Source of the DNA: CAYWKU01 sp964459325
GTDB taxonomy: Bacteria; RBG-13-61-14; CAYWKU01
Length of the DNA: 64,000 nt
Direction of reading: 5' to 3'
NCBI GenBank assembly: GCA_964459325.1
Contig: CAYWKU010000008.1
Coordinates: 79,853 to 143,852, forward strand
Position 1 is the stretch's first letter. Each line of letters opens with the position of its first letter. Positions 8,205 to 16,378 of the stretch are shown piece after piece. The position numbers and the translations under genes are program-made. The notes under the pieces were generated by a model, which ran no database searches, was not told where the DNA came from, and worked only from the letters and a program-made list of their open reading frames with translations.

Positions 8205-8229
8205 GGACAAGGGGCTTAAGCCCCTTGTC
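8205..8229. repeat. hairpin repeat family A, intergenic copy
   Basis: A perfect palindrome GGACAAGGGGCTTAAG continues into its complement CCCCTTGTC. It is preceded by TGCCG and sits between the rubredoxin and zinc ribbon genes. The other copies are at 4717 (inside a gene) and 51154. Confidence 0.85.
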
Positions 8230-8277
8230 TCAAATTGCCAATGCGCACATGCTTATTGCGCACTGCATAAATATAAC

Positions 8278-8487
8278 TCAAGCCCCTTTTACCTGTATAG
8301 GTTCTCCGCCTTCTCCGTAAATGGAGCAACTTGTGAAGTCTATCTTTTCCCCGCAGTTTTTGCACACGTGCTCCTTTTCGAACTCGTCGGAAAATATCTC
8401 GATTTCCTGACCGCAGTTCTGGCAGTTACACGTAAAGCTCGAAAGGTGTTTGAATTTTTCATAACCGGGACAATGCGCGGGTTTCAT
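8278..8487 (-). CDS. small zinc-ribbon protein
   Basis: The 69-residue protein has four evident Cys pairs: an early Cys (HCPGYEKF), CNCQNCGQEIEIF, and CKNCGEKIDFTSC. The spacing suggests a rubredoxin-like zinc ribbon. It may bind metal and act in protein contact or electron transfer; no family is recognised. It sits between rubredoxin and a thioredoxin-like protein, consistent with a redox-linked group. Its stop is about 160 bases upstream of the rubredoxin start. Confidence 0.7.
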   Translation of the reverse strand: MKPAHCPGYEKFKHLSSFTCNCQNCGQEIEIFSDEFEKEHVCKNCGEKIDFTSCSIYGEGGEPIQVKGA

Positions 8488-8510
8488 CTTTTATCCCCCT
8501 TTCCCTTTTT

Positions 8511-10622
8511 TTATTGTGCTTCCAAAAGCTTTAGCATTTCATCCGGTTCGGTCACCGGCAGCTCGCAACTGAAATTCCGGCAGACGTAAGCCGTGGCTTT
8601 GCCGTCGACAGCCGTATTCCGCGCGGCATACCCGGAAATGTCGGCGATTTCCGGATTTTCTTCATCCGCAGGTCGAAACACCACGACCTTGTTGGGTATA
8701 AACTCGCTCCACAATTTTTCCAGGAGAACTTTCGTATCTTCCGCTCCGGGCGTTCCGACAATTACCACTTCGCTCGAAGGGCCGCGTATATAATCCATCG
8801 CCGAAAGCATGTAGCAGAAACCCGACGGGCTGTTTTGCAGGTACTTTGCGAAGGCGTCGGGAATTTCAAGCGCCCGCTTCTCCATTTCGGTATCCGCCGT
8901 TATTCTTGCCAGTTTTACGAGGTTCATCATGGCGATGCTGTTGCCGGAAGGAGCGGCGCCGTCGAAGGCCTCCTTTTTCCTCACGATAACCACCTCGGAA
9001 TCGACCGGCGAAATGTAAAATCCTCCGTTTTCCTCGTCCCGGAACGCGGAAATAGTCCTGCGGGTCAACTCGAGAGCATCCTTAAGATGCCGCACTTCAA
9101 ACGTGGTTTCGTACAACTCGAGCAATCCCCACGCCATGGCGGCGTAATCGTCCAGGAATCCCTTTATAGCCGCCTCGCCGTCCCTGTAACGGTGGAATAA
9201 CTCCCCGTCTTCGCCCTTTAAGTTTTCCAGCACGAAATCGGCGGCCTTGCCCGCGGCGTCGGCGAGTTTTTTATCGTCGAGAACCCTGGCGCCCATCGCC
9301 ATTGCGGCAATCATCAGCCCGTTCCAGTCGGCCAGTATTTTATCGTCCTTGTGAGGGCGGGGTCGTTTTTCGCGGACATCGAAAAGCTTTTGCCTGACAT
9401 CCTCGATGCGCTTTTCGATAGCCTCCGCGCTTTCGTTCATCCGTGCTGCAATGTCTCTTCCGGATTCGGTGAAATGAAGCACGTTTTCACCCGATGATTC
9501 GCCGGTAGCCGCATCGCGGAAGTTTCCGTCTTGTTTAACGTTGAACACGCTTATTGCAAAACGAGCTTCTTCCTCGCCAAGCACTTCGCGAATTTCCCGC
9601 TCGCTCCAGACGTAAAATTTTCCTTCCCCGCCTTCCGAGTCGGCGTCTTCCGCCGAATGAAAACCGCCGCCGGGGTCGGTCATATCCCTTAAAACGTACT
9701 CGAACACTTCCTTCGCCACCCCGGCGTAGAATTCGTCGCCCGTGGCCTGATAAGCTTCCAGGTAAGCGATGGCGAGCAGGGCCTGGTCGTAAAGCATCTT
9801 CTCGAAATGCGGCAGGAGCCACCCCGCCTCGGTCGAGTATCGGTGGAACCCGAAGCCCAGGTGGTCGTACATTCCTCCCTTTCGCATGTTTTTGAGCGTC
9901 TTTTCCACCATCTTCACGGTTATCGGGTCTTTGTTGCGCTTGTATTGCCTGAGCAGGAAGTACAGGTTATGCGGCGCGGGAAACTTTGGAGCGGCTCCGA
10001 AACCGCCGTTCTTTTGGTCGTACATTTGTGACAATTGGGTGTAAGCGTTCGCGGTGACTTCTTCGTAAGATACCTCGCCGGAGATTTTTTCATTGATTTC
10101 CCCGAGAGCTCCCACCGCCTGCCGTGAGATGTCGTTCAGCTTTTGGCGCTGTGACTTCCACAACTCGGCAACTTTGGGCAGCAAATCCAGCATCCCCACC
10201 ATGCCCATCCGGCTTTCGCGGGGGATGTAAGTGGCTGCGAAAAACGGCTCCCCGCCGGGGGTGAGAATAACGGTCAGCGGCCACCCGCCCCTGCCGGTCA
10301 TCATCCGGCACACGTCCATGTAAACCGCGTCGATGTCCGGCCTTTCTTCGCGGTCTACCTTCACAGGCACGAAGTCGGCGTTAAGAAGCTCGGCCACTTT
10401 CTCGTTCTCGAATGACTCCTTCTCCATGACGTGGCACCAGTGGCAGGTGGAGTAGCCTATGGAGAGGAAGACGGGCTTGTCCTCCGCCGAAGCTTTGTCA
10501 AAAAGCTCTTTGCCCCAAGGATACCAGTCCACCGGGTTTCGGGCGTGCTGGAGCAGGTAAGGGCTTTTTTCCGAACCCAGCCGGTTCCGGCTTTTCTTCC
10601 GTTCCCTCTCCATAGTTTTCAC
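8511..10622 (-). CDS. thioredoxin-domain protein of the DUF255 / YyaL / SPATA20 family
   Basis: The 703-residue protein begins with a thioredoxin-like DUF255 domain: SPYLLQHARNPVDWYPWG, then the CHWCHVM active-site-like motif, VKVDREERPDIDAVYM and GGWPLTVILTPGGEPFF. The rest is a long (alpha/alpha)6 barrel resembling glycosidase or epimerase folds (WLLPHFEKMLYDQA, HKDDKILADWNGLMIAAMA, GFLDDYAAMAWGLLELYE). Length is typical for the family. The role is unresolved; the CxxC suggests thiol chemistry. The start is GTG or the ATG three codons later. Confidence 0.92.
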   Translation of the reverse strand: MKTMERERKKSRNRLGSEKSPYLLQHARNPVDWYPWGKELFDKASAEDKPVFLSIGYSTCHWCHVMEKESFENEKVAELLNADFVPVKVDREERPDIDAVYMDVCRMMTGRGGWPLTVILTPGGEPFFAATYIPRESRMGMVGMLDLLPKVAELWKSQRQKLNDISRQAVGALGEINEKISGEVSYEEVTANAYTQLSQMYDQKNGGFGAAPKFPAPHNLYFLLRQYKRNKDPITVKMVEKTLKNMRKGGMYDHLGFGFHRYSTEAGWLLPHFEKMLYDQALLAIAYLEAYQATGDEFYAGVAKEVFEYVLRDMTDPGGGFHSAEDADSEGGEGKFYVWSEREIREVLGEEEARFAISVFNVKQDGNFRDAATGESSGENVLHFTESGRDIAARMNESAEAIEKRIEDVRQKLFDVREKRPRPHKDDKILADWNGLMIAAMAMGARVLDDKKLADAAGKAADFVLENLKGEDGELFHRYRDGEAAIKGFLDDYAAMAWGLLELYETTFEVRHLKDALELTRRTISAFRDEENGGFYISPVDSEVVIVRKKEAFDGAAPSGNSIAMMNLVKLARITADTEMEKRALEIPDAFAKYLQNSPSGFCYMLSAMDYIRGPSSEVVIVGTPGAEDTKVLLEKLWSEFIPNKVVVFRPADEENPEIADISGYAARNTAVDGKATAYVCRNFSCELPVTEPDEMLKLLEAQ

Positions 10623-10687
10623 CGCCGCCGCTTACTCATAAGCGGCTATAAGCCTCCAAATCAGCTCATCGGGCACGTGGAGCTTCC

Positions 10688-11215
10688 CTACTTCCCGAGA
10701 TGCCTGACTATGGCCTCCATGAAGGCCGGCAAATCCGCGGGGGTGCGGGAGGTTATGAGGTTGCCGTCCACCACGACCTGCTTGTTCGCCCATTTGGCGC
10801 CGGCGTTGACCAGGTCGTCCTTGATTGCGAAGAAGCCGGTGACGTTCTTCCCTTTGAGAATCCCCGCTGAAGCGAGCATCCAGCCGCCGTGGCAGATGGC
10901 GGCCACGACCTTGCCCCGCTTGTGCATATCGGCCACGAACTTGACGGTTTTGGCGCACCTTCTCAGGTGGTCGGGGCTGTAACCCCCCGGAATTATTACC
11001 GCATCGTAATCGCCGGCCCTCACCTTGTCGGCTGTCTTTTCGACGGGCGCGGGGTAGCCGTGCTTGCTGTTGACGGTTTTCGGGCTTCCGGCCACACCTA
11101 CTGTGTGTACGGTTGCTCCTGCCTCCTTGAGTCGGTAGTACGGGTACCACAACTCCAGGTCTTCATATATTTCGCCAGCCAGTACAGCCGCCTTCTTGCC
11201 CTTCAGGTGTTGCAT
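10688..11215 (-). CDS. DJ-1/PfpI family protein (class I glutamine amidotransferase fold)
   Basis: The protein has about 175 residues. The nucleophile elbow is AAICHGGWML, with Cys followed by His as in PfpI/YhbO-type proteins, and an early Glu lies in AGEIYEDLELWYPYYRLKEAG. Relatives act as deglycases, glyoxalases or proteases, and many are induced by oxidative stress. The ATG at 11215 is chosen because AGGAGG lies 8 bases upstream; the GTG at 11224 abuts that site. The Shine-Dalgarno directly touches a palindromic operator array, so translation or transcription is likely controlled there. Confidence 0.9.
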   Translation of the reverse strand: MQHLKGKKAAVLAGEIYEDLELWYPYYRLKEAGATVHTVGVAGSPKTVNSKHGYPAPVEKTADKVRAGDYDAVIIPGGYSPDHLRRCAKTVKFVADMHKRGKVVAAICHGGWMLASAGILKGKNVTGFFAIKDDLVNAGAKWANKQVVVDGNLITSRTPADLPAFMEAIVRHLGK

Positions 11216-11228
11216 GTGTTGCACCTCC

Positions 11229-11289
11229 TGTAGAATATTCTACAACTCTGTAGAATATTCTACAATTTTGTAGAAACCGTTGTAGAAAA
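11229..11289 (-). promoter_or_regulatory. operator array of TGTAGAA/TTCTACA half-sites upstream of the PfpI gene
   Basis: The perfect 16-base palindrome TGTAGAATATTCTACA occurs at 11229-11244 and again at 11249-11264, exactly 20 bases apart. Half-sites TGTAGAA follow at 11269 (again 20 bases on) and 11281. The first palindrome abuts the ribosome-binding site of the PfpI gene. The core TAGAAT-ATTCTA resembles a PerR box lacking its central base, and the TAGAAT could double as a -10 element. The regulator is unknown; a peroxide- or redox-sensing dimer is inferred from the surrounding genes. Confidence 0.75.
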
Positions 11290-11305
11290 CTTGCAGGCTG
11301 CTTTA

Positions 11306-11668
11306 CTACTCCACTTCCACCGTGACCGAGTTATCCCAGAGGCCGTGAATGTTGCAGTATTCAACGGCTATGAGGTCGGAAGTGTTTTGGAGCATCACGT
11401 TGAAAGTCACCTTCGGCTCGGCGAAAGTAGGGCCGAAGTCGGCCTTCCCGACGGTAACCACCGGCCTGTCGCCTTCCTCCTTGGCAAACAGGTTCACGTA
11501 CTTGATGTGGTGTTCTATCTTGTTGGGGTGAGGCGTTTCTTTGCCCACGATAACGGTGACCTCGAACTGCTCTCCGGCTTTCACCTTGGACGGGGCCTCG
11601 ATGTGAGGCACGTGTTTTTCCTTGCCTTCCTTTTCCGGCGGCGTAACTACATCGCCTATCCTTGTCAT
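11306..11668 (-). CDS. superoxide reductase (neelaredoxin-type, class II)
   Basis: The 120-residue protein has the single iron centre of superoxide reductase: EKHVPHIEAP (Glu and His), HPNKIEHHIKYVNLF (His ligands) and the closing CNIHGLW (Cys and His). It lacks the N-terminal desulforedoxin domain of class I enzymes. It reduces superoxide to peroxide without producing O2, using electrons typically from rubredoxin, which is encoded 3 kb away on the same strand. An AGGAGG site precedes the ATG. The superoxide dismutase gene lies immediately upstream. Confidence 0.95.
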   Translation of the reverse strand: MTRIGDVVTPPEKEGKEKHVPHIEAPSKVKAGEQFEVTVIVGKETPHPNKIEHHIKYVNLFAKEEGDRPVVTVGKADFGPTFAEPKVTFNVMLQNTSDLIAVEYCNIHGLWDNSVTVEVE

Positions 11669-11711
11669 TTCCGAATCCTCCTTTTGTGATGTTTTGATAG
11701 TGATTGCTTAA

Positions 11712-12428
11712 TCATCCGACGATTTCGCCGAACCTTTCTGAAACTTCCTTCCAGTCTATGACGTTCATGACGGCCTTCGTGTATTCGCCCCTTTTGTTGC
11801 GGTATTTGAGGTAGTAGGCGTGCTCCCACACGTCCACCGGCATCAGGGGCAACGCCCCGACGGCCATCCGGTTTTCGTGCTTTTCCAGCCCCAGCACCAG
11901 GAGCCGCCCGCCGGTCGGCTCGTATGCAAGCAGCCCCCACCCGCTGCCGGAGATGGCGTTCGAGGCGGCCACCAGTGCGGCTTGCATCTTTTCCAAACCG
12001 CCGAACTGAGCCTTTACGGCTTTCGCAAAAGCTCCGCGCGGCTTGCCCGGTTTCGGCGACAATCCCGCGAAATAGAGTGTATGAAGAACGTGCCCGGAGG
12101 CGTGGAAAGCCAGGTCGCCGCACAAGGAGGCGATGTTCGAGAAATCCTTCGCGCTGTGGGCCTCCTGTATTTTCTCCAGGGTGGAGTTGAGTCCCTTCAC
12201 GTAGCCCGCGTGGTGCTTGTCGTGGTGCAGCCTGAGGGTCCTTTCGTCCAGGTGCGGCTCCAGCGCATCCGCCGGGTACGGCAAGTCGGGAAGGGTGTAC
12301 TCCTCCGTCGGCGGCATACTTTTCTTTTTTGCCGCAAAGCTCGAATCGGGGCGCAACAACGGCCCCAGCGCCGCCGCTCCCGCGCCTGCTCCCACCAGCG
12401 TCATCAATCCTGTTCTGGTCAGTTCCAT
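11712..12428 (-). CDS. Fe/Mn superoxide dismutase with N-terminal export signal
   Basis: The 238-residue protein has the Fe/Mn-SOD ligands in HHDKHHAGYV, AFHASGHVLH and PVDVWEHAYYLKY, and the GSGWGLLAYE core. The N-terminus MELTRTGLMTLVGAGAGAAALGP is a hydrophobic signal peptide, followed by SSFAAKKKS, so the enzyme is probably periplasmic or cell-surface. There is no twin arginine, so Sec export is more likely than Tat. Exported SOD beside a cytoplasmic superoxide reductase implies defence in two compartments. Iron and manganese cannot be told apart from sequence. Confidence 0.95.
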   Translation of the reverse strand: MELTRTGLMTLVGAGAGAAALGPLLRPDSSFAAKKKSMPPTEEYTLPDLPYPADALEPHLDERTLRLHHDKHHAGYVKGLNSTLEKIQEAHSAKDFSNIASLCGDLAFHASGHVLHTLYFAGLSPKPGKPRGAFAKAVKAQFGGLEKMQAALVAASNAISGSGWGLLAYEPTGGRLLVLGLEKHENRMAVGALPLMPVDVWEHAYYLKYRNKRGEYTKAVMNVIDWKEVSERFGEIVG

Positions 12429-12458
12429 GTTCTACCCCTCTTTTGTGTTCCGGTGGAG

Positions 12459-13310
12459 TTACTTGTACGACTCCATCATTTCCTTCAGGGCTTTGGAGTT
12501 CGTTTCTATATCCACCAATGACTCATCCCCTTTCAGCCCTATCCTTTTCTCAAAAGTCGGGCGTTCGCCCTTGTATATTACTCCGATGGGGATTTTATCC
12601 CCCCATTCCATTGATTTTTGCATTGCGGCGCTCCAGTCGGTGGGGTCGTAATCGTCGCCCAGCTTATAGACGCGCTCCTTGTAATAAGCGAACGTGTTGA
12701 CGTGGTTGAACGACACGCACGGCTGCAGAATATCTATGAGCGCGAAACCCTTATGGGCAATACCCTGCCGTATCAACGAGCTGAGGTGTTCCGTTTCTCC
12801 CACGAAACCGCGAGCTACGAAAGGCGCTTTCAGAACGACAGCCACCGCAAGCGGGTTGAACTGCTCCCATATCACTCCGTTAGGCTGGGTTTTGGTGACG
12901 AACCCTTCTTCGGAAGTAGGGCTGGCCTGCCCCTTGGTAAGGCCGTATATCTGGTTGTCGTGCACCAGCATGGTGATGTTCGGGTTACGCCTGATGGCCG
13001 CCAGGAAGTGGTTGCCACCTTCGCCGTAGTTGCACCCGTCGCCGCTTTCGACTATCACGCGCATGTTGTGGTTGGCGGCCACCGCGCCGGTGGCCACGGG
13101 CAGCGAGCGGCCGTGGAGGCCGTTGAAGAGGTTGGCGTTCAGATAATGCGGAGCTTTCGCGGCCTGGCCTATTCCGGATACGAAAAGAACGTCGCGCGGG
13201 GCGATGTCCGATTCGGCAAGCGCCTCCTTTACCGCTTTGAGTAGTTGGAAGTTACCGCACCCGGGGCACCACGCGGTCTCGTAGCTTCCATAGTCTTCAA
13301 CAGATACCAT
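12459..13310 (-). CDS. korB: 2-oxoacid:ferredoxin oxidoreductase, beta subunit
   Basis: From the ATG at 13310 the protein is 283 residues (MVSVEDYGSYETAWCPGCGN). The beta-subunit hallmarks are the CPGCGN cysteines of the Fe-S cluster region, FVSGIGQAAKAPHYLNAN, and the thiamine-diphosphate motif ESGDGCNYGEGGNHFLAAIRRN. With the alpha subunit it oxidatively decarboxylates a 2-oxoacid to its CoA ester and reduces ferredoxin. The sequence type is closest to 2-oxoglutarate oxidoreductases of the KorAB kind; pyruvate or a branched-chain acid is possible. The start lies next to the korA stop (TGAGATG). Confidence 0.9.
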   Translation of the reverse strand: MVSVEDYGSYETAWCPGCGNFQLLKAVKEALAESDIAPRDVLFVSGIGQAAKAPHYLNANLFNGLHGRSLPVATGAVAANHNMRVIVESGDGCNYGEGGNHFLAAIRRNPNITMLVHDNQIYGLTKGQASPTSEEGFVTKTQPNGVIWEQFNPLAVAVVLKAPFVARGFVGETEHLSSLIRQGIAHKGFALIDILQPCVSFNHVNTFAYYKERVYKLGDDYDPTDWSAAMQKSMEWGDKIPIGVIYKGERPTFEKRIGLKGDESLVDIETNSKALKEMMESYK

Positions 13311-13311
13311 C

Positions 13312-14991
13312 TCAAACCTCGCCTCCCAGTTTTTTCGTGACATATTCCAGGGTAAGCGGCAATCCGTCGTATCGAAGCACCGTTTTTTCTACATGAAAGC
13401 CCGTTTCCCGGCGGATGAGCCTTGCGAATTGGGCGAAGGCGTTGCTTTCGACGGAAACGACGGTCTTCGCGCCTTCCAGCTTTTCGATAAATTGCCCGGG
13501 AACCAGCGGCCACACCTGTGAAAAATGCATCCCGGCGGCGGTTTTGCCGTTTTCTTTCAGGTGAGTGACCGCTTCCCTTACGACACCGAGGGTCGAGCCC
13601 CAGCAGAGGAGCAGAACGTCCGGGTTTTCATCCCCGAAAACGTCGGGAGGTATAACTTCGGCGCGAATGCCCTCCCCTTTCTTCAGGCGCTTTTGGACCA
13701 TACGGTTTCTCACGTCGTGGTCCTCGGTAATATGGCCCGTCTCGTCGTGCTCATCGCTGTCTGCTATTACCAGATTTTCGCTACCCCCGGGCAGAAGCCG
13801 CGGGGATATGCCGTCCTCGACGAACCTGTAACGCTTGTAAGGCGTTTGGGCCTTCGCTTCATCCGCCCCCGCCCTTACGGGTTCGAGGTTTTCGATGTCG
13901 AAAGGCTCCACGGCCCGGGCCGAGTCGGTGATGAACTGGTCGGTGAGGATGAACATCGGGCCCTGGTACTTTTCCGCCATCTCGAGGGCTTTCCGGGTCA
14001 GGTGAAAACACTGGGCCGGGTCGCCGGGGGCGTATACGGCCCGTGGCCATTCCCCGTGGCCGCTGTGGAGTACGAACTCCAGGTCCGCCTGCTCGGTGCG
14101 GGTGGGCAGCCCGGTCGCCGGAGCGGGCCTTTGAGCCACGTTTATCACCACCGGCGTTTCGGTCATGGCGGCCAGGCTGACGCCTTCGGTCATCAACGCG
14201 AATCCGCCGCCCGAGGTGGCCGCCATTGAAGGAGCGCCCGCGAAGGATGCGCCCACGGCCATATTTATGGCGGCTATTTCGTCCTCCGCCTGCTCCACCA
14301 CTATTCCCGTTTTGTCTGCGTGAGCTATCAGTCCCAGAGCCACTCCCGTGGAGGGGGTCATGGGATAAAAGGAGAAAAACTTCACGCCCCCGGAAGCGGC
14401 GCCGAGCGCGACCGCCTGGTTGCCCGTGAGCATCAGCCGGGACGGGGGCTTGGCGACCTTTTCGGGAGAAGGAAACTCGATGGACTGTTCCCGGTACCAT
14501 TCGAAGGAGTTTTTAAGCGCCTCCTCGTTTTTTTGTGCCGCTTCTTCCTTCTTTTTACCGAAGAAGCCGTGTACGGTATCCTTCACCAGGTCGTCGTCGA
14601 GCCCCAGCATCGAGGCGACAACTCCCAGTGCGGCGACGTTGAAATACTGCTTTTCGGTAAGGCTATCGAAAGGGACGCTGATAACCCGTTCGTCCCGGGC
14701 TTCGATGTTTCGGTCGGCGATTATCTTACCATTTTCACTCAAGCGGGGGGCGTCCAGCTCGACGCTCCGGGCATTCATCGCCACGAGGAGGTCGACGCTT
14801 TCGGTGGGCGCGTGAATTTCTTCGTCGCCGAATCGCACGTAATAGGTGTTATGGCCGCCGCGAATGCGGGACTGGTAATCCTCGACCACCACTATGTAGT
14901 AGCCGCTTCTTACCAGGCATTTGGCAAGAAGTTGCCCTACGGTAACAAGCCCCTGCCCCGCTTCTCCTCCAATCAGTACACTTGACGGCAA
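13312..14991 (-). CDS. korA: 2-oxoacid:ferredoxin oxidoreductase, fused gamma-alpha subunit
   Basis: The 559-residue protein opens with a gamma-type domain (GGEAGQGLVTVGQLLAKCL, YQSRIRGGHNTYYVRF) and continues as the alpha subunit after about residue 200 (MLTGNQAVALGAASGGVKF, YPMTPSTGVA, VVEQAEDEIAAINMAVGAS, ATSGGGFALMTEG). This gamma-alpha fusion is typical of KorA-type enzymes. It lacks a ferredoxin domain, so a separate ferredoxin must accept the electrons. The start is TTG with GGGGG about 9 bases upstream. It is first in a two-gene operon with korB. Confidence 0.92.
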   Translation of the reverse strand: MPSSVLIGGEAGQGLVTVGQLLAKCLVRSGYYIVVVEDYQSRIRGGHNTYYVRFGDEEIHAPTESVDLLVAMNARSVELDAPRLSENGKIIADRNIEARDERVISVPFDSLTEKQYFNVAALGVVASMLGLDDDLVKDTVHGFFGKKKEEAAQKNEEALKNSFEWYREQSIEFPSPEKVAKPPSRLMLTGNQAVALGAASGGVKFFSFYPMTPSTGVALGLIAHADKTGIVVEQAEDEIAAINMAVGASFAGAPSMAATSGGGFALMTEGVSLAAMTETPVVINVAQRPAPATGLPTRTEQADLEFVLHSGHGEWPRAVYAPGDPAQCFHLTRKALEMAEKYQGPMFILTDQFITDSARAVEPFDIENLEPVRAGADEAKAQTPYKRYRFVEDGISPRLLPGGSENLVIADSDEHDETGHITEDHDVRNRMVQKRLKKGEGIRAEVIPPDVFGDENPDVLLLCWGSTLGVVREAVTHLKENGKTAAGMHFSQVWPLVPGQFIEKLEGAKTVVSVESNAFAQFARLIRRETGFHVEKTVLRYDGLPLTLEYVTKKLGGEV

Positions 14992-15027
14992 AACTCATTT
15001 CCCCCTTTTTGAAAAACCGTCTTCAGG

Positions 15028-15564
15028 TTACGTATATCCGTCCAGGTGAGTGCTTTCCTTATCCCTGAACCACCCCACGGGGTCAATGAGATACATTTTC
15101 ATATCGCTCAAAGCCAGGTAGTGGCTCTTTTCCTCGTCTATCATCCGGTTGAGGAATTTCCTTTCCATGGGGTCTTGTGCGCCGGTAAGGTGTTTTTCGT
15201 AGTAGTTGATGGCGTTAAGCTCGAGGTCGATTCCCACGTCGATGGCTTTGAGGTCCGGGGTGTCGGCCTTAATGTCCTTGCCGTGCTTTTTAGTGAGGTT
15301 TCCGAAGACCTGGTTGAGGTCGGTGTGCTGCGTAGCTTCCGCAAACAGTTCCTCGGACCACGGTTGTCCGCCGGATATTGATTCGTAAATCTTTTTGATG
15401 CGATTCATGTGTACAAGCTCATCCGAGCGGAGCATTTTCCATATTTCCTGCCCCATTGGGTTTTGGGTTTTCTCGGCGGCTTCGGCATAGTATTTTTCGC
15501 CCTTCTTTTCCATTTCCAGGGCGGTTTTCAACATTTCCAGACTTCCTTGCGACTCTTCAGCCAT
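15028..15564 (-). CDS. ferritin-like / rubrerythrin-domain protein
   Basis: The 178-residue protein has a ferritin-like four-helix bundle with paired carboxylate-histidine motifs: EMEKKGEKYYAEAAE, SDELVHMNRI, and again DLELNAINYYEKHL with DEEKSHYLALSDMK. These are the ExxH diiron ligands. There is no C-terminal rubredoxin domain, unlike classical rubrerythrin, so it may act as a peroxidase or a diiron oxidase with a separate reductant. The ATG at 15564 has a GGGGG site; a TTG six codons earlier is less likely. It precedes ferritin on the chromosome. Confidence 0.88.
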   Translation of the reverse strand: MAEESQGSLEMLKTALEMEKKGEKYYAEAAEKTQNPMGQEIWKMLRSDELVHMNRIKKIYESISGGQPWSEELFAEATQHTDLNQVFGNLTKKHGKDIKADTPDLKAIDVGIDLELNAINYYEKHLTGAQDPMERKFLNRMIDEEKSHYLALSDMKMYLIDPVGWFRDKESTHLDGYT

Positions 15565-15620
15565 TTCTTTTTCCCCCTTCAATCGGATTGGACCAAACGA
15601 ATTTCAAAGACGGCGACCAT

Positions 15621-16136
15621 TCATTCCTGCCCCTGTGCGGGCATGGTAAACACCCGCTGCCCCAGTTCCGCGTCTATCATAAACAGGCCGCTCTTGTCGT
15701 CTCCTATCAACTTGAGCCTCTGGAGTATGCCCTCGGCGGTGGATTCTTCCTCCACCTGCTCGGAAACGAACCATTGCAGGAATATATGACTGGCGTGGTC
15801 CTTCTCCTCTATGGCGGTGTTAACCAGCTCGTTAATCAAGCCGGTGACTTTCCGCTCGTGGCCCAGGGTCGCTTCGAAGACCGCCAGGGGCGAATCGAAC
15901 TCGGCGGGAGGCCCTGCGATTTCCTTTAAAATTACGCGGCCGCCGCGCTCGTTGACGAAGTCGTAAAACTTTGAGGCGTGAAACATCTCCTCCTGGGCCT
16001 GCACCCTCATCCAGTTGGCGAAGCCGGGCAGATTTATGGAGGTGAAGTATGCGGACATCGACAGGTAAAGATATGCCGAATAAAGCTCCGCGTTGATTTG
16101 CCCGTTAAGGGCTTCCTGCATCTTTTCACTCAACAT
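15621..16136 (-). CDS. ftn: non-heme ferritin
   Basis: The 171-residue protein is a bacterial ferritin: INAELYSAYLYLSMSAYF with the first Glu ligand, QAQEEMFHASKFYDFVNERGG with the ExxH pair, and HIFLQWFVSEQVEEE with further ferroxidase carboxylates. It oxidises Fe(II) and stores iron in a 24-mer shell, limiting Fenton chemistry. A GGAGGAATCGG site precedes the start. It is flanked by rubrerythrin-type genes on the same strand, so co-regulation by iron or peroxide is plausible but no operator is certain. Confidence 0.96.
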   Translation of the reverse strand: MLSEKMQEALNGQINAELYSAYLYLSMSAYFTSINLPGFANWMRVQAQEEMFHASKFYDFVNERGGRVILKEIAGPPAEFDSPLAVFEATLGHERKVTGLINELVNTAIEEKDHASHIFLQWFVSEQVEEESTAEGILQRLKLIGDDKSGLFMIDAELGQRVFTMPAQGQE

Positions 16137-16321
16137 TAGACCGATTCCTCCGATTTCTCCGGTTTTTGGTTTGTTTTGCAGTCCATCAACCGCAAAAATA
16201 TTATTACTCCGCTAAATATATGCCCCGAAAGTCCCTAATCAAGGCAGATTCAAAACAATTTTCGCCTTATCAAGGTTACGCGCCACCCTGACATACTCTG
16301 AGTATACGCTTCCATTACAAC

Positions 16322-16361
16322 AAAGGCGGATTCCGCTTACCCCCTGAAACCCGCCTTTTTT
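16322..16361. terminator. putative terminator hairpin between ferritin and rubrerythrin genes
   Basis: AAAGGCGG (16322-16329) pairs with CCGCCTTT (16351-16358), followed on the plus side by further T residues. It lies just past the stop of the minus-strand rubrerythrin, where its T-run is weaker (CCGCCTTTGTTG). It could act in either direction. The gap 16137-16321 holds otherwise only a short ATACTC-T-GAGTAT palindrome at 16293-16305. Confidence 0.45.
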
Positions 16362-16378
16362 ATGAACGAAGCTTCTTA

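Noticed and set aside
16293..16305. ATACTC-T-GAGTAT palindrome as a regulator site for ferritin
   Set aside because: Single short copy, not near a recognisable promoter; could be chance.
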